DNA from: Neobacillus massiliamazoniensis | Lineage (GTDB): Bacteria > Bacillota > Bacilli > Bacillales > Cytobacillaceae | Length of the DNA stretch: 64,000 nucleotides | Direction of reading: 5' to 3' | Assembly: GCF_001048695.1 (NCBI RefSeq) | Contig: NZ_CVRB01000003.1 | Coordinates: 930,001-994,000 of the forward strand | Part shown: positions 25,999 to 35,385 of the stretch, piece by piece | How positions within the stretch are numbered: position 1 is the stretch's first letter | Layout of the letters: every line of letters begins with the position of its first letter | Translations under genes and position numbers: made by a program | Notes under the pieces: model-generated | The model's database searches: none | The model's input: the letters and a program-made list of their open reading frames with translations, nothing else | What the model was told of the DNA's origin: nothing

Positions 25999-26364
25999 AT
26001 GGGAATCAAATTTATAAAAATCTCTGTTGTTTATTTTGTCATTGGAGTTTTGATTGGGATGTATATGTCGATGGCCGAGAAATTCACATTTACACCGGTT
26101 CATGTCCATATTAATTTGTTAGGTTGGATGTCAATGGCATTAGCGGGGTTGATTTATGTAGCATTTCCAGCTGCCGCTGGGACGACAATGGCAAAGGTTC
26201 ATTTTTGGCTCCATAACATTGGTCTTCCCATCATGATGATTGCACTTGCCTTTCTCGTATCAGGTGCCGAGAATGCGACTCCTGCAGTGGCTGTTGGTAG
26301 TACATTAGTGGTATTAGGTGTAATCATCTTTGCAATAAATATCATAAAGAATGTCAAAGGATAG
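25999..26364 (+). CDS. Small four-helix membrane protein, haem-copper-oxidase-like
   Basis: A 121-residue protein with four hydrophobic helices and conserved-looking histidines His35 and His37 (PVHVHINLLGW) and His68 and His72 (HFWLHNIGLP). The pattern resembles a fragment of the cbb3-oxidase/NnrS-type subunit I fold, in which such histidines ligate haem. It may be a small membrane haem protein, for example in NO or oxygen sensing. ATG at 25999 with GGAGG upstream. It is monocistronic and sits between the DUF445 gene and the second permease module. Confidence 0.6.
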   Translation: MGIKFIKISVVYFVIGVLIGMYMSMAEKFTFTPVHVHINLLGWMSMALAGLIYVAFPAAAGTTMAKVHFWLHNIGLPIMMIALAFLVSGAENATPAVAVGSTLVVLGVIIFAINIIKNVKG

Positions 26365-26421
26365 TATTCTTTATTAGGGTTTATAATACAATATTGGACT
26401 AATTATTTTATTCCATTTTAA

Positions 26422-26450
26422 AGGGCTATCTTGATAATCAAGATAGCCCT
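26422..26450. terminator. Hairpin between convergent genes
   Basis: AGGGCTATCTTGA and TCAAGATAGCCCT form a perfect 13-bp stem with a three-base loop between the 121-residue protein and the convergent TIGR03943 gene. The T tracts are weak but it fits a shared terminator. Confidence 0.7.
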
Positions 26451-26531
26451 AATTTCATGTTTGCTTAAGCAAATGTCACCTTTGACCAAGCACTTCTAGC
26501 TCCAACGCCTAAGGGCTCGGTTCATTTCTTT

Positions 26532-27374
26532 TTAGTATGATCTGTAGACGTATTGGTCGGCTGGCGCAGAGGTTTTAGACCATTTATCAACTTGCACATA
26601 AGGGATAGTCGTTTTAAATGGCTGATAATACATTGTCGATATTTTCCCTTTCACCGTAATCCACTCGTCATTCTTTAGATTTACCCCAGAAGGCATATCA
26701 ACAAGCATACCAAAAACGCCGGCATCCGCGATACAATGAATGACACCAAATCGGAGAATGAGCAGTTGATTTTTGTCAGGGTTATCAGGGTCATGAAAAA
26801 CAAATCCTTTGAATTCAAGCTCCCGACCATCGAATTCCCCTGGAAAATTATAAATGGTTTCCATTCCATCTAAAAAGTCCTTATCGTTTAATGTAATCGA
26901 GTTTTGATTAATATATTTTTTCTTAGATTTATTAATAAAGGCCTCATAATCGTCTTTTCCGTAATAAATACTTGTATCAGGACGAAGGAATTCCTGCTGG
27001 AAATAAGGGTCCTTCGTGTCATAGATTGGAAAATGAAATCCTTTTGATTTAACAATATTAGAATCAAGCGTCGCAATCGGAAAAAATAAGCCTGAAACAA
27101 TCGGAAAAAGAAAAATAGGATAAACGACAAGCTTTTTATACCACTTATCTTCCTTGGAGTGATTGTGGCCACAATGATCATGGTCACAAGCAGCTTCTTT
27201 AGGATCATCCTTTGCCAACATACATATCTGAACAATAGTCAAAACTGCCAAGGCATAGCCAGCAGCAGCCGATAGATATGAATATTTCATATTGATATAT
27301 TTAGAAATATCACCAGTAAGATGCAGTTTAAAAAGTAAATAAGTGAAGCCAATTAAAATGATACTTCTGATCAT
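26532..27374 (-). CDS. TIGR03943-family putative permease subunit (YcgQ-like), copy 2
   Basis: A 280-residue paralogue of the protein at 22558. It has two N-terminal hydrophobic segments, a His/Cys-rich loop (CDHDHCGHNH, about residues 63-72), a third hydrophobic segment, and a soluble domain with LEFKGFVFHDP and LRFGVIHCIADAGVFG. Strong AAGGAGGTGG ribosome site before the ATG at 27374. It starts 12 bases after the upstream permease stop, so the two are one operon. The order permease then TIGR03943 is the same as in copy 1, but the strand is opposite. Confidence 0.85.
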   Translation of the reverse strand: MIRSIILIGFTYLLFKLHLTGDISKYINMKYSYLSAAAGYALAVLTIVQICMLAKDDPKEAACDHDHCGHNHSKEDKWYKKLVVYPIFLFPIVSGLFFPIATLDSNIVKSKGFHFPIYDTKDPYFQQEFLRPDTSIYYGKDDYEAFINKSKKKYINQNSITLNDKDFLDGMETIYNFPGEFDGRELEFKGFVFHDPDNPDKNQLLILRFGVIHCIADAGVFGMLVDMPSGVNLKNDEWITVKGKISTMYYQPFKTTIPYVQVDKWSKTSAPADQYVYRSY

Positions 27375-27386
27375 GGTCCCACCTCC

Positions 27387-28277
27387 TTAAAAAAACAACG
27401 AGTACACTAACACACAAACAAATATACTTGAAACAATCATCAATACTAAGCGCTTTTTAAAGGTTGACAGCATCATCATTAAATTCTTGATGTCAACCAT
27501 TGGTCCGAAAATTAAAAAGGCTAAAAGCGCCCCAGTCGAAAATGTAGTTCTAAATGATGAAGCAATAAAGGCATCTGCTTCTGAACATAAAGAAAGAATA
27601 AATGATAAAGCCATCATTACTATAGATGACCCAGCCTTACCATGGCCAATCGAAACAAGAGTAGCTGTTTTCACATACGTTTGCACAGCTGCTGCGATAA
27701 AGGAACCAATGACTAAATATTTCCCCATAGAGAAAAATTCATCAACAGCATGCTCCAGTGTTTGCCAAATTTTCTTCATGAATGGTGTTTTTTCATGTGA
27801 ATGATGATGATGAATGTGGAAATTTTCATTAAATGGATTGCCTTTAAAACGATAGGCGATAAAAATACCTACGATGTTCGCAACAAACAAAGCGCCCATT
27901 GCCCGAAAAATCGCCATTTTCCAATCGCTTCCGAATGCAATAAAGGTTGCAAATAAAACCACCGGATTGATAATCGGTGCCGTTAACATAAAAGCGATAC
28001 CGGCTGAAATAGGCACACCCTTCGCAACAAGCCTGCTGACAATCGGGACAATCCCGCATTCACATGATGGAAATAATATGCCAATAAAACTAGCAAAAAT
28101 AACAGCAAGGATTTTGTTCTTAGGCATAATTTTTGCAATCATTTCTTCGGTCACAAATATTTGAATGATTCCCGAGATTAGAACTCCAAGAGTCACAAAT
28201 GGCAAGGCTTCAATTAATATCGAAATAAAAATGGTATTCATCTCTAAAAATCTTTGCGGTAATGATATACCAAACAT
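27387..28277 (-). CDS. Permease, UPF0718 (YcgR-like), copy 2
   Basis: A 296-residue polytopic membrane protein, paralogous to the 21285 gene. It has FPSCECGIVPIVSRLVAKGVP, FMLTAPIINPVVL and LSLCSEADAFIASS, with a central histidine-rich loop (HIHHHHSHEK). It is shorter than copy 1 at the N-terminus. AGGAGG precedes the ATG at 28277. It is the first gene of a two-gene leftward operon. Transported substrate unknown; metal involvement is inferred from the His-rich loops in all four proteins. Confidence 0.85.
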   Translation of the reverse strand: MFGISLPQRFLEMNTIFISILIEALPFVTLGVLISGIIQIFVTEEMIAKIMPKNKILAVIFASFIGILFPSCECGIVPIVSRLVAKGVPISAGIAFMLTAPIINPVVLFATFIAFGSDWKMAIFRAMGALFVANIVGIFIAYRFKGNPFNENFHIHHHHSHEKTPFMKKIWQTLEHAVDEFFSMGKYLVIGSFIAAAVQTYVKTATLVSIGHGKAGSSIVMMALSFILSLCSEADAFIASSFRTTFSTGALLAFLIFGPMVDIKNLMMMLSTFKKRLVLMIVSSIFVCVLVYSLFF

Positions 28278-28411
28278 AGTTGTCCTCCTATATAACCTGA
28301 ACTCTCGGAGTCTACTATACTCCCAATTGATGTATTTCGTCCAACGAAAAATATGGAATTCATTAAATTCTAATATAAAACCACGACAAGTATAGGCAAA
28401 AACAAAAGGTC

Positions 28412-28683
28412 AGTCCCTCTTCAAGAGAGTTTAGACCCTTTAGAGACAACATCAGATATCAATAAGAATAACAAAACAAAGAGGCTGTCCCAAAATGTGA
28501 CAGGCCCCACTATATATACAAAGTTCATAATAATTTTTCCACAATGTTGATTGGAGCGGAAGGCGCTCGACTCCTGCGGAGTACGGGGCCGGGGAGCCAC
28601 TAGAGCGGAAATCAACAGACAAGTTTAACAGACCATTAAAAAAAGGAGTGCCTCCAAAAAGTTATACTTTTGGGACACCCTCT
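28412..28683. repeat. Composite of repeat fragments (R1-like, R2-deleted, GGGACA palindrome)
   Basis: The 410-bp gap 28278-28687 contains: an R1-like piece (GGTCAGTCCC...AGTTTAGACCC, about 28412-28442); GGCTGTCCCAAAA near 28483; an internally deleted R2 copy (about 28541-28637, AATGTTGATTGGAGCGGAAG through CAAGTTTAACAGACCATT); and TTTTGGGACACCCTC at the end. The outer GGCTGTCCC/GGGACACC arms look like a nested element into which R2 inserted. No gene was recognised here; the upstream part should hold the promoter for the 28277 gene. Confidence 0.65.
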
Positions 28684-28687
28684 TTAT

Positions 28688-29497
28688 TCATGGTTGATAA
28701 GGCTTTAAATTTTCTTTTCGCTGCTTCGCTTTTTCTTCATTGCTTTTATTATAGTCGTAATTGTAGATAGCTCCTTCCCAGTCACCATACATTGGATTTG
28801 GAAAGACGATCAGTTTTTTACCAAACTCCTCTCTATGATTGTCGACTGCTTGTATCCTGTCTGTTACAGATAATTGGTCAAAGCCACTAAAATCACTTAA
28901 ATTGTCTCCAAACAATAAGAGAATATCATGGGTTTTAGCCACCTGCTGTCTTCGGACTTCCTTACTTTTTTCCCCTGGCTGACGTAATAATACATGGTTT
29001 TCATCTGCTTGAGGTGCACCGACCAACTGTAAATTTTTTATTGTTGCCTCTTTCTGATTCTCCTTGCGATTCGATATGTAGTATAGGTCAACACCCTTTG
29101 CATAGGCGTATTGGAGAAATTCAACAGCACCTGGCAGTGCTTTAGTTTGTGCTAAAGGAAACCACTCGTCCCAGTTATAGTCTTTCCCTGTGACAACACT
29201 CCATGCCTGATATGGACTATTATCCAAAATCGTCTCGTCAATATCTAAAACAACCGCTGGCTTCAAGCCTTTCATTTGCTTTTTTTTCAACAGTTCATTC
29301 AACCTCATTTTACCAATGGAATATCCTTGGTAATATAATGCTTTTGCTTCTCCACTAGATTGAAACCAGAGAACAGACATTGTATTTTGTTCTTGCAGAT
29401 GAGAAGGAGGTTTGGTTAAATTTTGCGCCATTACATTTATACTATAAAGTGAAAAAAAGAAAGAGATCATCATAAAAAATGACAAATATTTTTTCAT
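28688..29497 (-). CDS. HAD-superfamily acid phosphatase, 5'-nucleotidase e(P4) type
   Basis: Exported class-C acid phosphatase of 269 residues, dephosphorylating nucleotides or other phosphomonoesters outside the membrane. The catalytic DxD is Asp85/Asp87 in VVLDIDETILDN, with a later ISNRKE motif and GDNLSDFS supplying the remaining acidic residues. A signal peptide ends near VMAQ (residues 1-25), but there is no lipobox Cys, so unlike the e(P4) lipoproteins it should be released or held otherwise. Strong AAGGAGG site before ATG 29497. Single gene. Confidence 0.9.
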   Translation of the reverse strand: MKKYLSFFMMISFFFSLYSINVMAQNLTKPPSHLQEQNTMSVLWFQSSGEAKALYYQGYSIGKMRLNELLKKKQMKGLKPAVVLDIDETILDNSPYQAWSVVTGKDYNWDEWFPLAQTKALPGAVEFLQYAYAKGVDLYYISNRKENQKEATIKNLQLVGAPQADENHVLLRQPGEKSKEVRRQQVAKTHDILLLFGDNLSDFSGFDQLSVTDRIQAVDNHREEFGKKLIVFPNPMYGDWEGAIYNYDYNKSNEEKAKQRKENLKPYQP

Positions 29498-29668
29498 TAT
29501 ATAAAGCCTCCTTTTTCTTACAAGGCTAGTATGTGAAAAAACATGCTAATGAATTATGGAAATTTTTTCATTTGTGATTTAACACGTAAACTTTCGATTT
29601 TTCTTTCCACTTTTTTCGTTTAAAATAATACTTGAACGATTGGTACTTTTAATACGGAGGGAAAATAC

Positions 29669-30907
29669 TTGGATTTACTACAAAACGATCCTTTTAAGGC
29701 ACCATTTGAAAGTTTAGATGAGTTTGCAGATTTCATCAGTGAAGTATTACAATGCCCGATTACCATTGAAGATGCAAATCACCGACTCATAGCATATAGC
29801 ACTCACGATGAAAGAACGGATCCTGCTAGAATTTCGACTATCATCGGCCGCAGAGTACCGGAAAAAGTCATTAATCAATTGTGGAAAGAAGGAACGATCC
29901 CCACCCTATTAAGGTCAAGCGAACCTGTCCGTGTAAAAAGCATGAACGAAATAGGATTAAGTAATCGAGTCGCTATTTCAATTTGGAAACAAGAAGAAGT
30001 AATAGGCTTCATTTGGGCAATAGAAATTGATAAATCGCTAACAGAAAAGGATTTCATCCTGTTAAAAAAAGCTGCGGACGCAGCTAAAAATAAGCTTTTA
30101 CAGCTACAGACGCGGAAAAATAAAAAGGAAGAGCGATTACAAGAATTCTTTTGGAAGTTGCTGACCGGACACCTAAAGCTAAATGATGAAATTATCGAGC
30201 ACTTCCATGATCTGAAAATTACGCCTGCCTTATCCTTTGCAGTCCTAGTTTTCAAATTTCAAGAAAATATAACAAGCAAAAATGAACAAAACATCATCTA
30301 TCTATTGAAAACAAACCAACGATTAAAAATTATGCTTTACACTATTGATTATAATCAGCTAATTTTACTTGTCGCTGTCAACAATATCGATTACCCTTTT
30401 CAGGAACTTGAGCATTTCACGAAAACATTTATTTTAAAAATGAGCGATCGATATGGTATAGACCAAATCACCCCAGTGTACAGTACTATATATGAAGATT
30501 ATCAAAAAATCAGAGTGGCTTATCATGAAGCATTGACCGTTTTATCGATAAAAAGAAAATTCCCGTTTGAAACGGAGCATATTTATAGCTATCAGAAGCT
30601 TGGGATTTATCAGCTTTTTGATTTGGTTTTAGATAGTAGAAAAGGCGAAGAATACAGCAATCATACATTAAAAAATCTCCATGAATACGATAAAAAGCAT
30701 AATAGTAACCTTGTGGAAACGCTTGAGGTATTTCTTAACAAAGATACCAATATAAATGATGCTGCAAAGGAATTAAATATTCATGCTAATACACTAAATT
30801 ATCGACTTAAGCGGATTGCAGAAGTTGGAGAAGTTGATTTAAAGGACCCAAGTCAAAAGATGCTATTATTCTTAGATTTAAAGTTGGAAAAATATCAAAG
30901 AAACTAG
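29669..30907 (+). CDS. adeR: PucR/CdaR-family transcriptional activator of ald
   Basis: A 412-residue DNA-binding regulator. The N-terminal part (about 1-140) is a sensor region (SEVLQCPITIEDANHRLIAYST). A central GGDEF-like CdaR region follows, and a C-terminal PucR-type helix-turn-helix (NINDAAKELNIHANTLNYRL, about 363-382). It lies directly upstream of ald in the same direction, as AdeR does in B. subtilis, where it activates ald in response to alanine. The start is TTG at 29669 behind GGAGGG. The name rests on this synteny plus family; a general CdaR-like role is the alternative. Confidence 0.82.
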   Translation: MDLLQNDPFKAPFESLDEFADFISEVLQCPITIEDANHRLIAYSTHDERTDPARISTIIGRRVPEKVINQLWKEGTIPTLLRSSEPVRVKSMNEIGLSNRVAISIWKQEEVIGFIWAIEIDKSLTEKDFILLKKAADAAKNKLLQLQTRKNKKEERLQEFFWKLLTGHLKLNDEIIEHFHDLKITPALSFAVLVFKFQENITSKNEQNIIYLLKTNQRLKIMLYTIDYNQLILLVAVNNIDYPFQELEHFTKTFILKMSDRYGIDQITPVYSTIYEDYQKIRVAYHEALTVLSIKRKFPFETEHIYSYQKLGIYQLFDLVLDSRKGEEYSNHTLKNLHEYDKKHNSNLVETLEVFLNKDTNINDAAKELNIHANTLNYRLKRIAEVGEVDLKDPSQKMLLFLDLKLEKYQRN

Positions 30908-31030
30908 ATGTTTTGTGAAAATCACCAAAAATGAACGAAATCTTTCTCTTTTCTTCACAATGAAAATAAATAAAAAACAATTTATACTGATTCCATAGTA
31001 TTTATTATTGTGTGAAGGGGAGAATTTGAA

Positions 31031-32164
31031 ATGTATATCGGTGTCCCAAAAGAAATTAAAAATAATGAAAATAGGGTTGCTTTAACACCATCTGGGGTTG
31101 TTTCGTTCTTAAATGTTGGTCATACTGTATATGTGGAAAAAGACGCCGGAATTGGAAGCGGTTTCACAAATGAAGATTATGCTAAAGCGGGCGCTTATAT
31201 CATTGATGATGCAGAAAAATTATGGACTCAATCCGAAATGATTATGAAAGTAAAAGAGCCTCTTGCAAGCGAATACAAGTTTTTCCGACCAGGATTAATA
31301 TTATTTACTTACTTGCATCTTGCTGCAGAGCCTGCATTAACACAAGCTCTTAAAGAAAACGGAGTTATTGCCATTGCTTATGAAACAGTATCTGTTGACA
31401 AACATCTTCCATTGCTTACACCAATGAGTGAAGTGGCGGGAAGAATGGCGACACAAATCGGTGCACAATTCCTACAAAAGAACAATGGCGGACAAGGGAT
31501 CCTTCTCGCTGGTGTACCGGGTGTTAACCGTGGAAAAGTCACCATTATTGGAGGAGGAATTGTTGGAACCAACGCTGCGAAAATGGCGATTGGTTTAGGT
31601 GCCGATGTAACCATTATTGACTTAAGCGCTGACCGTCTTCGTCAATTAGATGATATTTTTGGCAATCAAATAAAAACTTTAATGTCCAATCCGATGAATA
31701 TTGCTGAGGCTGTGGCAGAAGCTGATCTTCTAATTGGTGCAGTTTTAATCCCTGGTGCAAAAGCTCCTAAGCTTGTAAAGGAAGAAATGGTTAAATCGAT
31801 GAAGCCAGGATCGGTGATCGTCGATGTTGCTATCGACCAGGGTGGAATTGTTGAAACATGTGATCATGTTACAACACATGACAATCCGACCTTTGTAAAA
31901 CACGGAGTGATTCACTATTCAGTTGCGAATATGCCTGGTGCCGTTCCTAGAACTTCTACTATCGCATTAACAAATGTTACCGTTCCATTCGCATTGCAGA
32001 TTGCAAATAAGGGAGTTTATAAGGCCATTGCCGAAAATAAAGCATTAATGCTAGGGGTAAACGTAGCAAATGGCGCAATCACTTATGAAGCAGTTGCGAA
32101 GGATCTTGGTTATGAATATGTAACAGTTGAAAATGCATTACAGAAAGAACTGCAAGCCATTTAA
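31031..32164 (+). CDS. ald: L-alanine dehydrogenase
   Basis: NAD-dependent oxidative deamination of L-alanine to pyruvate and ammonia, used for alanine catabolism and in sporulating bacilli. It has 377 residues, the usual length. Starting [17 protein letters not shown], it carries substrate-binding Lys75 (MKVKEP) and catalytic His96 (YLHLA), and a Rossmann segment with [20 protein letters not shown] near residues 173-193. ATG 31031 with GAAGGGGAG upstream. The adjacent adeR gene should activate it. A strong terminator follows 15 bp after the stop. Confidence 0.97.
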   Translation: MYIGVPKEIKNNENRVALTPSGVVSFLNVGHTVYVEKDAGIGSGFTNEDYAKAGAYIIDDAEKLWTQSEMIMKVKEPLASEYKFFRPGLILFTYLHLAAEPALTQALKENGVIAIAYETVSVDKHLPLLTPMSEVAGRMATQIGAQFLQKNNGGQGILLAGVPGVNRGKVTIIGGGIVGTNAAKMAIGLGADVTIIDLSADRLRQLDDIFGNQIKTLMSNPMNIAEAVAEADLLIGAVLIPGAKAPKLVKEEMVKSMKPGSVIVDVAIDQGGIVETCDHVTTHDNPTFVKHGVIHYSVANMPGAVPRTSTIALTNVTVPFALQIANKGVYKAIAENKALMLGVNVANGAITYEAVAKDLGYEYVTVENALQKELQAI

Positions 32165-32178
32165 TCCATGTAAAAAGG

Positions 32179-32209
32179 AATCCTCCCGATATTCTCGGGG
32201 GGATTTTTT
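32179..32209 (+). terminator. Intrinsic terminator of ald
   Basis: AATCCTCCCGA, loop TATTC, TCGGGGGGATT and a T run. Confidence 0.9.
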
Positions 32210-32412
32210 AGTATACAATTTTGTCTTGATCTTTAAGATAAATAATTCAAGCTTGTTAAAAAAGACCTATAATAGGAAAAAAAAATAGCTTTTAAAATTT
32301 AGAAGGCTTCATTATAATAGGGAATGTTGTAACTATGATTTTATAAAAACCTATACTATAATCATATAAGCAAACATAACTGATATTACACCCTTAAGAA
32401 AGAAGGATATTA

Positions 32413-32991
32413 ATGAATTATCAATTATTTCAGGATATTAATAATTTAGCTGGCCACCACTCCTTTTTAGACAGATTAATGGTCTTCACCTCCTCGAAAG
32501 CTTTTATTATTTACGCTTTAGCTTTACTTTTAATGTGGGTTTTTGGAAAAGAAAAAATAAAATACACAGTGGTATTTGCAGTTATAACTACTGCCATTGG
32601 GCTGATTATTAATTTTATTCTTGGTCATATTTATAATGAACCGCGTCCGTTTGTAACCCATAAAGTTCATCTTTTAATTAAACATGCGGCAGATGCCTCA
32701 TTCCCAAGTGACCATTCAACCTTTGCATTTTCAATAGCACTTGCTGTCCTATTTAGAAATCGTATCATTGGTTTTTGGATGCTCTTGTTCGCGATCTTAG
32801 TAGGAATTTCCCGTGTTTATGTAGGTAACCATTATCCATTTGATGTCGTAGGAAGCTTTGTAGTGTCGGTATTAGCAAGTTTATTTGTTTATAAGTTTAG
32901 TTCGATTTTTGAACCAATTTGCCGTCTAATCATTGCTATTTACAACAAGATTCCATTTGTTCCTAAAAATGATCGAAGCTTTTCAAAATAA
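32413..32991 (+). CDS. bcrC: PAP2-family undecaprenyl-diphosphatase (BcrC-like)
   Basis: Membrane phosphatase of 192 residues with about five helices. It carries the PAP2 signature in three parts: YNEPRPF, PSDHSTF and SRVYVGNHYPFDVVGS. BcrC-type enzymes recycle undecaprenyl pyrophosphate for wall synthesis and confer bacitracin resistance. The N-terminal MNYQLFQDINNLAGHHSFLD is typical of BcrC/YwoA. ATG 32413 with AGAAGGA upstream. Other PAP2 lipid phosphatases are a possible alternative. Confidence 0.85.
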   Translation: MNYQLFQDINNLAGHHSFLDRLMVFTSSKAFIIYALALLLMWVFGKEKIKYTVVFAVITTAIGLIINFILGHIYNEPRPFVTHKVHLLIKHAADASFPSDHSTFAFSIALAVLFRNRIIGFWMLLFAILVGISRVYVGNHYPFDVVGSFVVSVLASLFVYKFSSIFEPICRLIIAIYNKIPFVPKNDRSFSK

Positions 32992-33023
32992 TACCTTCTA
33001 ATTCAATATGAAGAAAATGAAGT

Positions 33024-33072
33024 GGCTGTTCCAAAAAAGAGTATTGTCATACTTTTTTGGGACAGCCTTTTA
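33024..33072 (+). terminator. Terminator / palindromic repeat after bcrC
   Basis: GGCTGTTCCAAAAAAGTAT-type arms pair across 33024-33067, followed by four T. The same GGCTGTCCCAAAA / TTTTGGGACAGCC arms recur at about 28.5 and 46.4 kb, so it is also a member of a dispersed palindrome family. Confidence 0.7.
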
Positions 33073-33151
33073 ATGTTGCATTTTCTCTTTTTTGCATTAT
33101 AGCTAACCACAAGGTTAACTATAATAAAAACAAAATAACGGAGGTACAATA

Positions 33152-33622
33152 ATGGATAAAGTCTTTGAACAACTACATTTTTTTCGTGGATTCACTTTAA
33201 GTAACATACAAAAACTAAAAAAAGAACATGCTGACATACAACCAGTTGGCTTTAGCAACACACTTCGCTGGAACTATGCCCATATTTTAACTGCTTATGA
33301 CGGATTAGTGTTTCAACTTTCTGGAAAAGGAAGCAAGCTAGACCCTAAATACATGGAATTATTTAGTCAAGGTACAAGACCAAGTGAGTGGAAAATTGAA
33401 GCTCCATCTCTTGAGGAAATTACTGCAGAGCTTGAAAAACAAGGGAAATTAATCATTGAGACTTTCCAAAATTCGCTCGATGAAAAGTTGATTCAACCAA
33501 AAGAAATTGGTGGAGCGTTTAAACTTGAAACAGTACGCGATTCAATCATATTCTGTATCTGGCATGAAGGATTACATCAAGGGGTTATCAATGGGTTAAC
33601 GCGAGTTGTTACTACTATATAA
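33152..33622 (+). CDS. DinB-fold protein
   Basis: A 156-residue cytosolic four-helix-bundle protein of the DinB/YfiT-like superfamily. A likely metal-site histidine is in WNYAHILTAYD (about residue 46) and two more in WHEGLHQG (about 139-143), the usual metal-binding triad. Some relatives are thiol-dependent S-transferases, but its substrate is unknown. ATG 33152 with CGGAGG upstream. Single gene. Confidence 0.85.
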   Translation: MDKVFEQLHFFRGFTLSNIQKLKKEHADIQPVGFSNTLRWNYAHILTAYDGLVFQLSGKGSKLDPKYMELFSQGTRPSEWKIEAPSLEEITAELEKQGKLIIETFQNSLDEKLIQPKEIGGAFKLETVRDSIIFCIWHEGLHQGVINGLTRVVTTI

Positions 33623-33786
33623 TTTGCTCCTAGTGAGATCCTACAAATTAAGTTTTAACCAACAATTAACCCGTAAAGAGATATTCCATTTACGGGTTTT
33701 GAATTTAATATTGAGTTTCATAAACAATTGGTCTCCGCAATATCTGTCTCTTTTTCTTGTTCATAAATCCTGCAAATATAAATTGG

Positions 33787-35202
33787 TTAAAAAGAGCCCT
33801 CTTTGAATACATCCACAGATTTCGTAAATCCTCTACTAGAAAAAGATAAATAGATTATGCCGAGTCCGAGCCAAGAAAAACCAACGATATGCCCAATGGT
33901 CTCCATTCCCCACAAAATATAACCGCACACACTTAAACCAATAAGAGGGAATAATACATAGGATACAATCCCTAACCCAGAACGAATTTTTCGCTTCAAG
34001 AAGAATTCGGAAAATACAGATAAATTAACGCAAATAAAACCGACTAAAGCCCCAAAGACAATGATTAAAAAGAGGGTATTTAAATCAATGAGAACAGCCC
34101 CGATATAACCAATAACTGCCATAAAAAGAATACTATAAACTGGTGTTTTAAATTTCGGGTGAATGTATGCAAAAAATCCCGGTAAAAAACGATCCCGTCC
34201 CATTCCATAGAGTAATCTGCTTGCTGCTGCTTGACCAGCTAAGGCTGTTGAAATACCAGATATAGCAATGACAAGAGTTAACACTGTCGCTAAACCGCTT
34301 CCACCAATTTTTGTAGCAATTTCGAAAAAGGCAGTATCCGTCGATTTAAACGAAGTAAAATCAGGTGAAACCATCGTAGCAAAATATACCTGTGCAATAT
34401 AAAAGACTGCACAAATTACGCACGCAAAAATACCTGAACGACCCACCATTTTCCCTGTTACATTGGAATCCTCTGCCATGGTGGTCACTGCATCAAACCC
34501 AAGATAAGACAGAACTGCAATTGAAGCCCCAGCAAGTAAAGAATGCATCGAAAAAGTATGAGGATTATAAATAGCTTTCATAGAGAATACCGTTCCTACC
34601 CCATCCCCATGAAGCAAGGCCTTTATGGCAAATCCAACAAAACAGACGATGCTTAATAGCATGATTGCTGTCATGGCTAAATTCACCCTCGATGTGGTTT
34701 GCGCACCTAAGTAATTGAATAACGTTACTGGAAGTACAAAGATGAGAAGCATTAACCAAAGTGGTATAGAGGGAAACAATTCCATTGTAAATACTGCACT
34801 TAGTTTATAAAGGAGCATGGGAATTAATATATAATCCAATAGAATAGACCATCCAGCTAAGAACCCCAGGTAGGGGTGAAGTGCTCGAGATGTAAAGCTG
34901 TATGTCGACCCAGCAATCGGGTATGCTTCAGCCATCTTTCCATAACAAAAAGCGGTAAAAATCATGGCAAGCAGGCCCAATAGATAGGCTAAAACTGCGT
35001 GTCCCCGAGACACTTGACTGAGAGAACCAAAAAGTGTTTGAGCCGAAACAGGGGCCATAAAAACCATCCCGAATATGACTAAATCCCGTGTTTTTAGTAC
35101 CCTTTTTAATTCTTGTTTATATCCGAAAGATTCTGTACTAGTATTACTCCTATTAGATTCACCAGTATTTTCTAATTGGGAATCAATATGATTATCGAGC
35201 AT
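33787..35202 (-). CDS. APC-family amino acid/amine permease
   Basis: Membrane transporter of 471 residues with about twelve helices and typical APC motifs: FMAPVSAQTLFG in helix 1, YPIAGSTYSFTSRALHPYLGF, LSYLGFDAVTTMAEDS and ASRLLYGMGRD. The family exchanges or imports amino acids, polyamines or other amines. It ends the leftward run after the gamma-glutamyl hydrolase, glutamine-synthetase-like and hpa genes, like puuP beside puuA and puuD, so amine import is the best inference. The ATG at 35202 has GGAGGC upstream; the longer reading to 35247 has no ribosome site. Confidence 0.85.
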   Translation of the reverse strand: MLDNHIDSQLENTGESNRSNTSTESFGYKQELKRVLKTRDLVIFGMVFMAPVSAQTLFGSLSQVSRGHAVLAYLLGLLAMIFTAFCYGKMAEAYPIAGSTYSFTSRALHPYLGFLAGWSILLDYILIPMLLYKLSAVFTMELFPSIPLWLMLLIFVLPVTLFNYLGAQTTSRVNLAMTAIMLLSIVCFVGFAIKALLHGDGVGTVFSMKAIYNPHTFSMHSLLAGASIAVLSYLGFDAVTTMAEDSNVTGKMVGRSGIFACVICAVFYIAQVYFATMVSPDFTSFKSTDTAFFEIATKIGGSGLATVLTLVIAISGISTALAGQAAASRLLYGMGRDRFLPGFFAYIHPKFKTPVYSILFMAVIGYIGAVLIDLNTLFLIIVFGALVGFICVNLSVFSEFFLKRKIRSGLGIVSYVLFPLIGLSVCGYILWGMETIGHIVGFSWLGLGIIYLSFSSRGFTKSVDVFKEGSF

Positions 35203-35385
35203 AGACCTGCCTCCATTGATCCAAATTATCGACCCAATTTTCAACAAACACTTTTCACTTCAGTATAAAGCTTCATTTCGTATTTTCCTGAAGACGGTTC
35301 TACCCAATTTCCATTTATCAACACATTATTTGATTTTTCAGAAATTTTTGGACAGATGATAAAATGTTGGTTACTACTTCCATGT

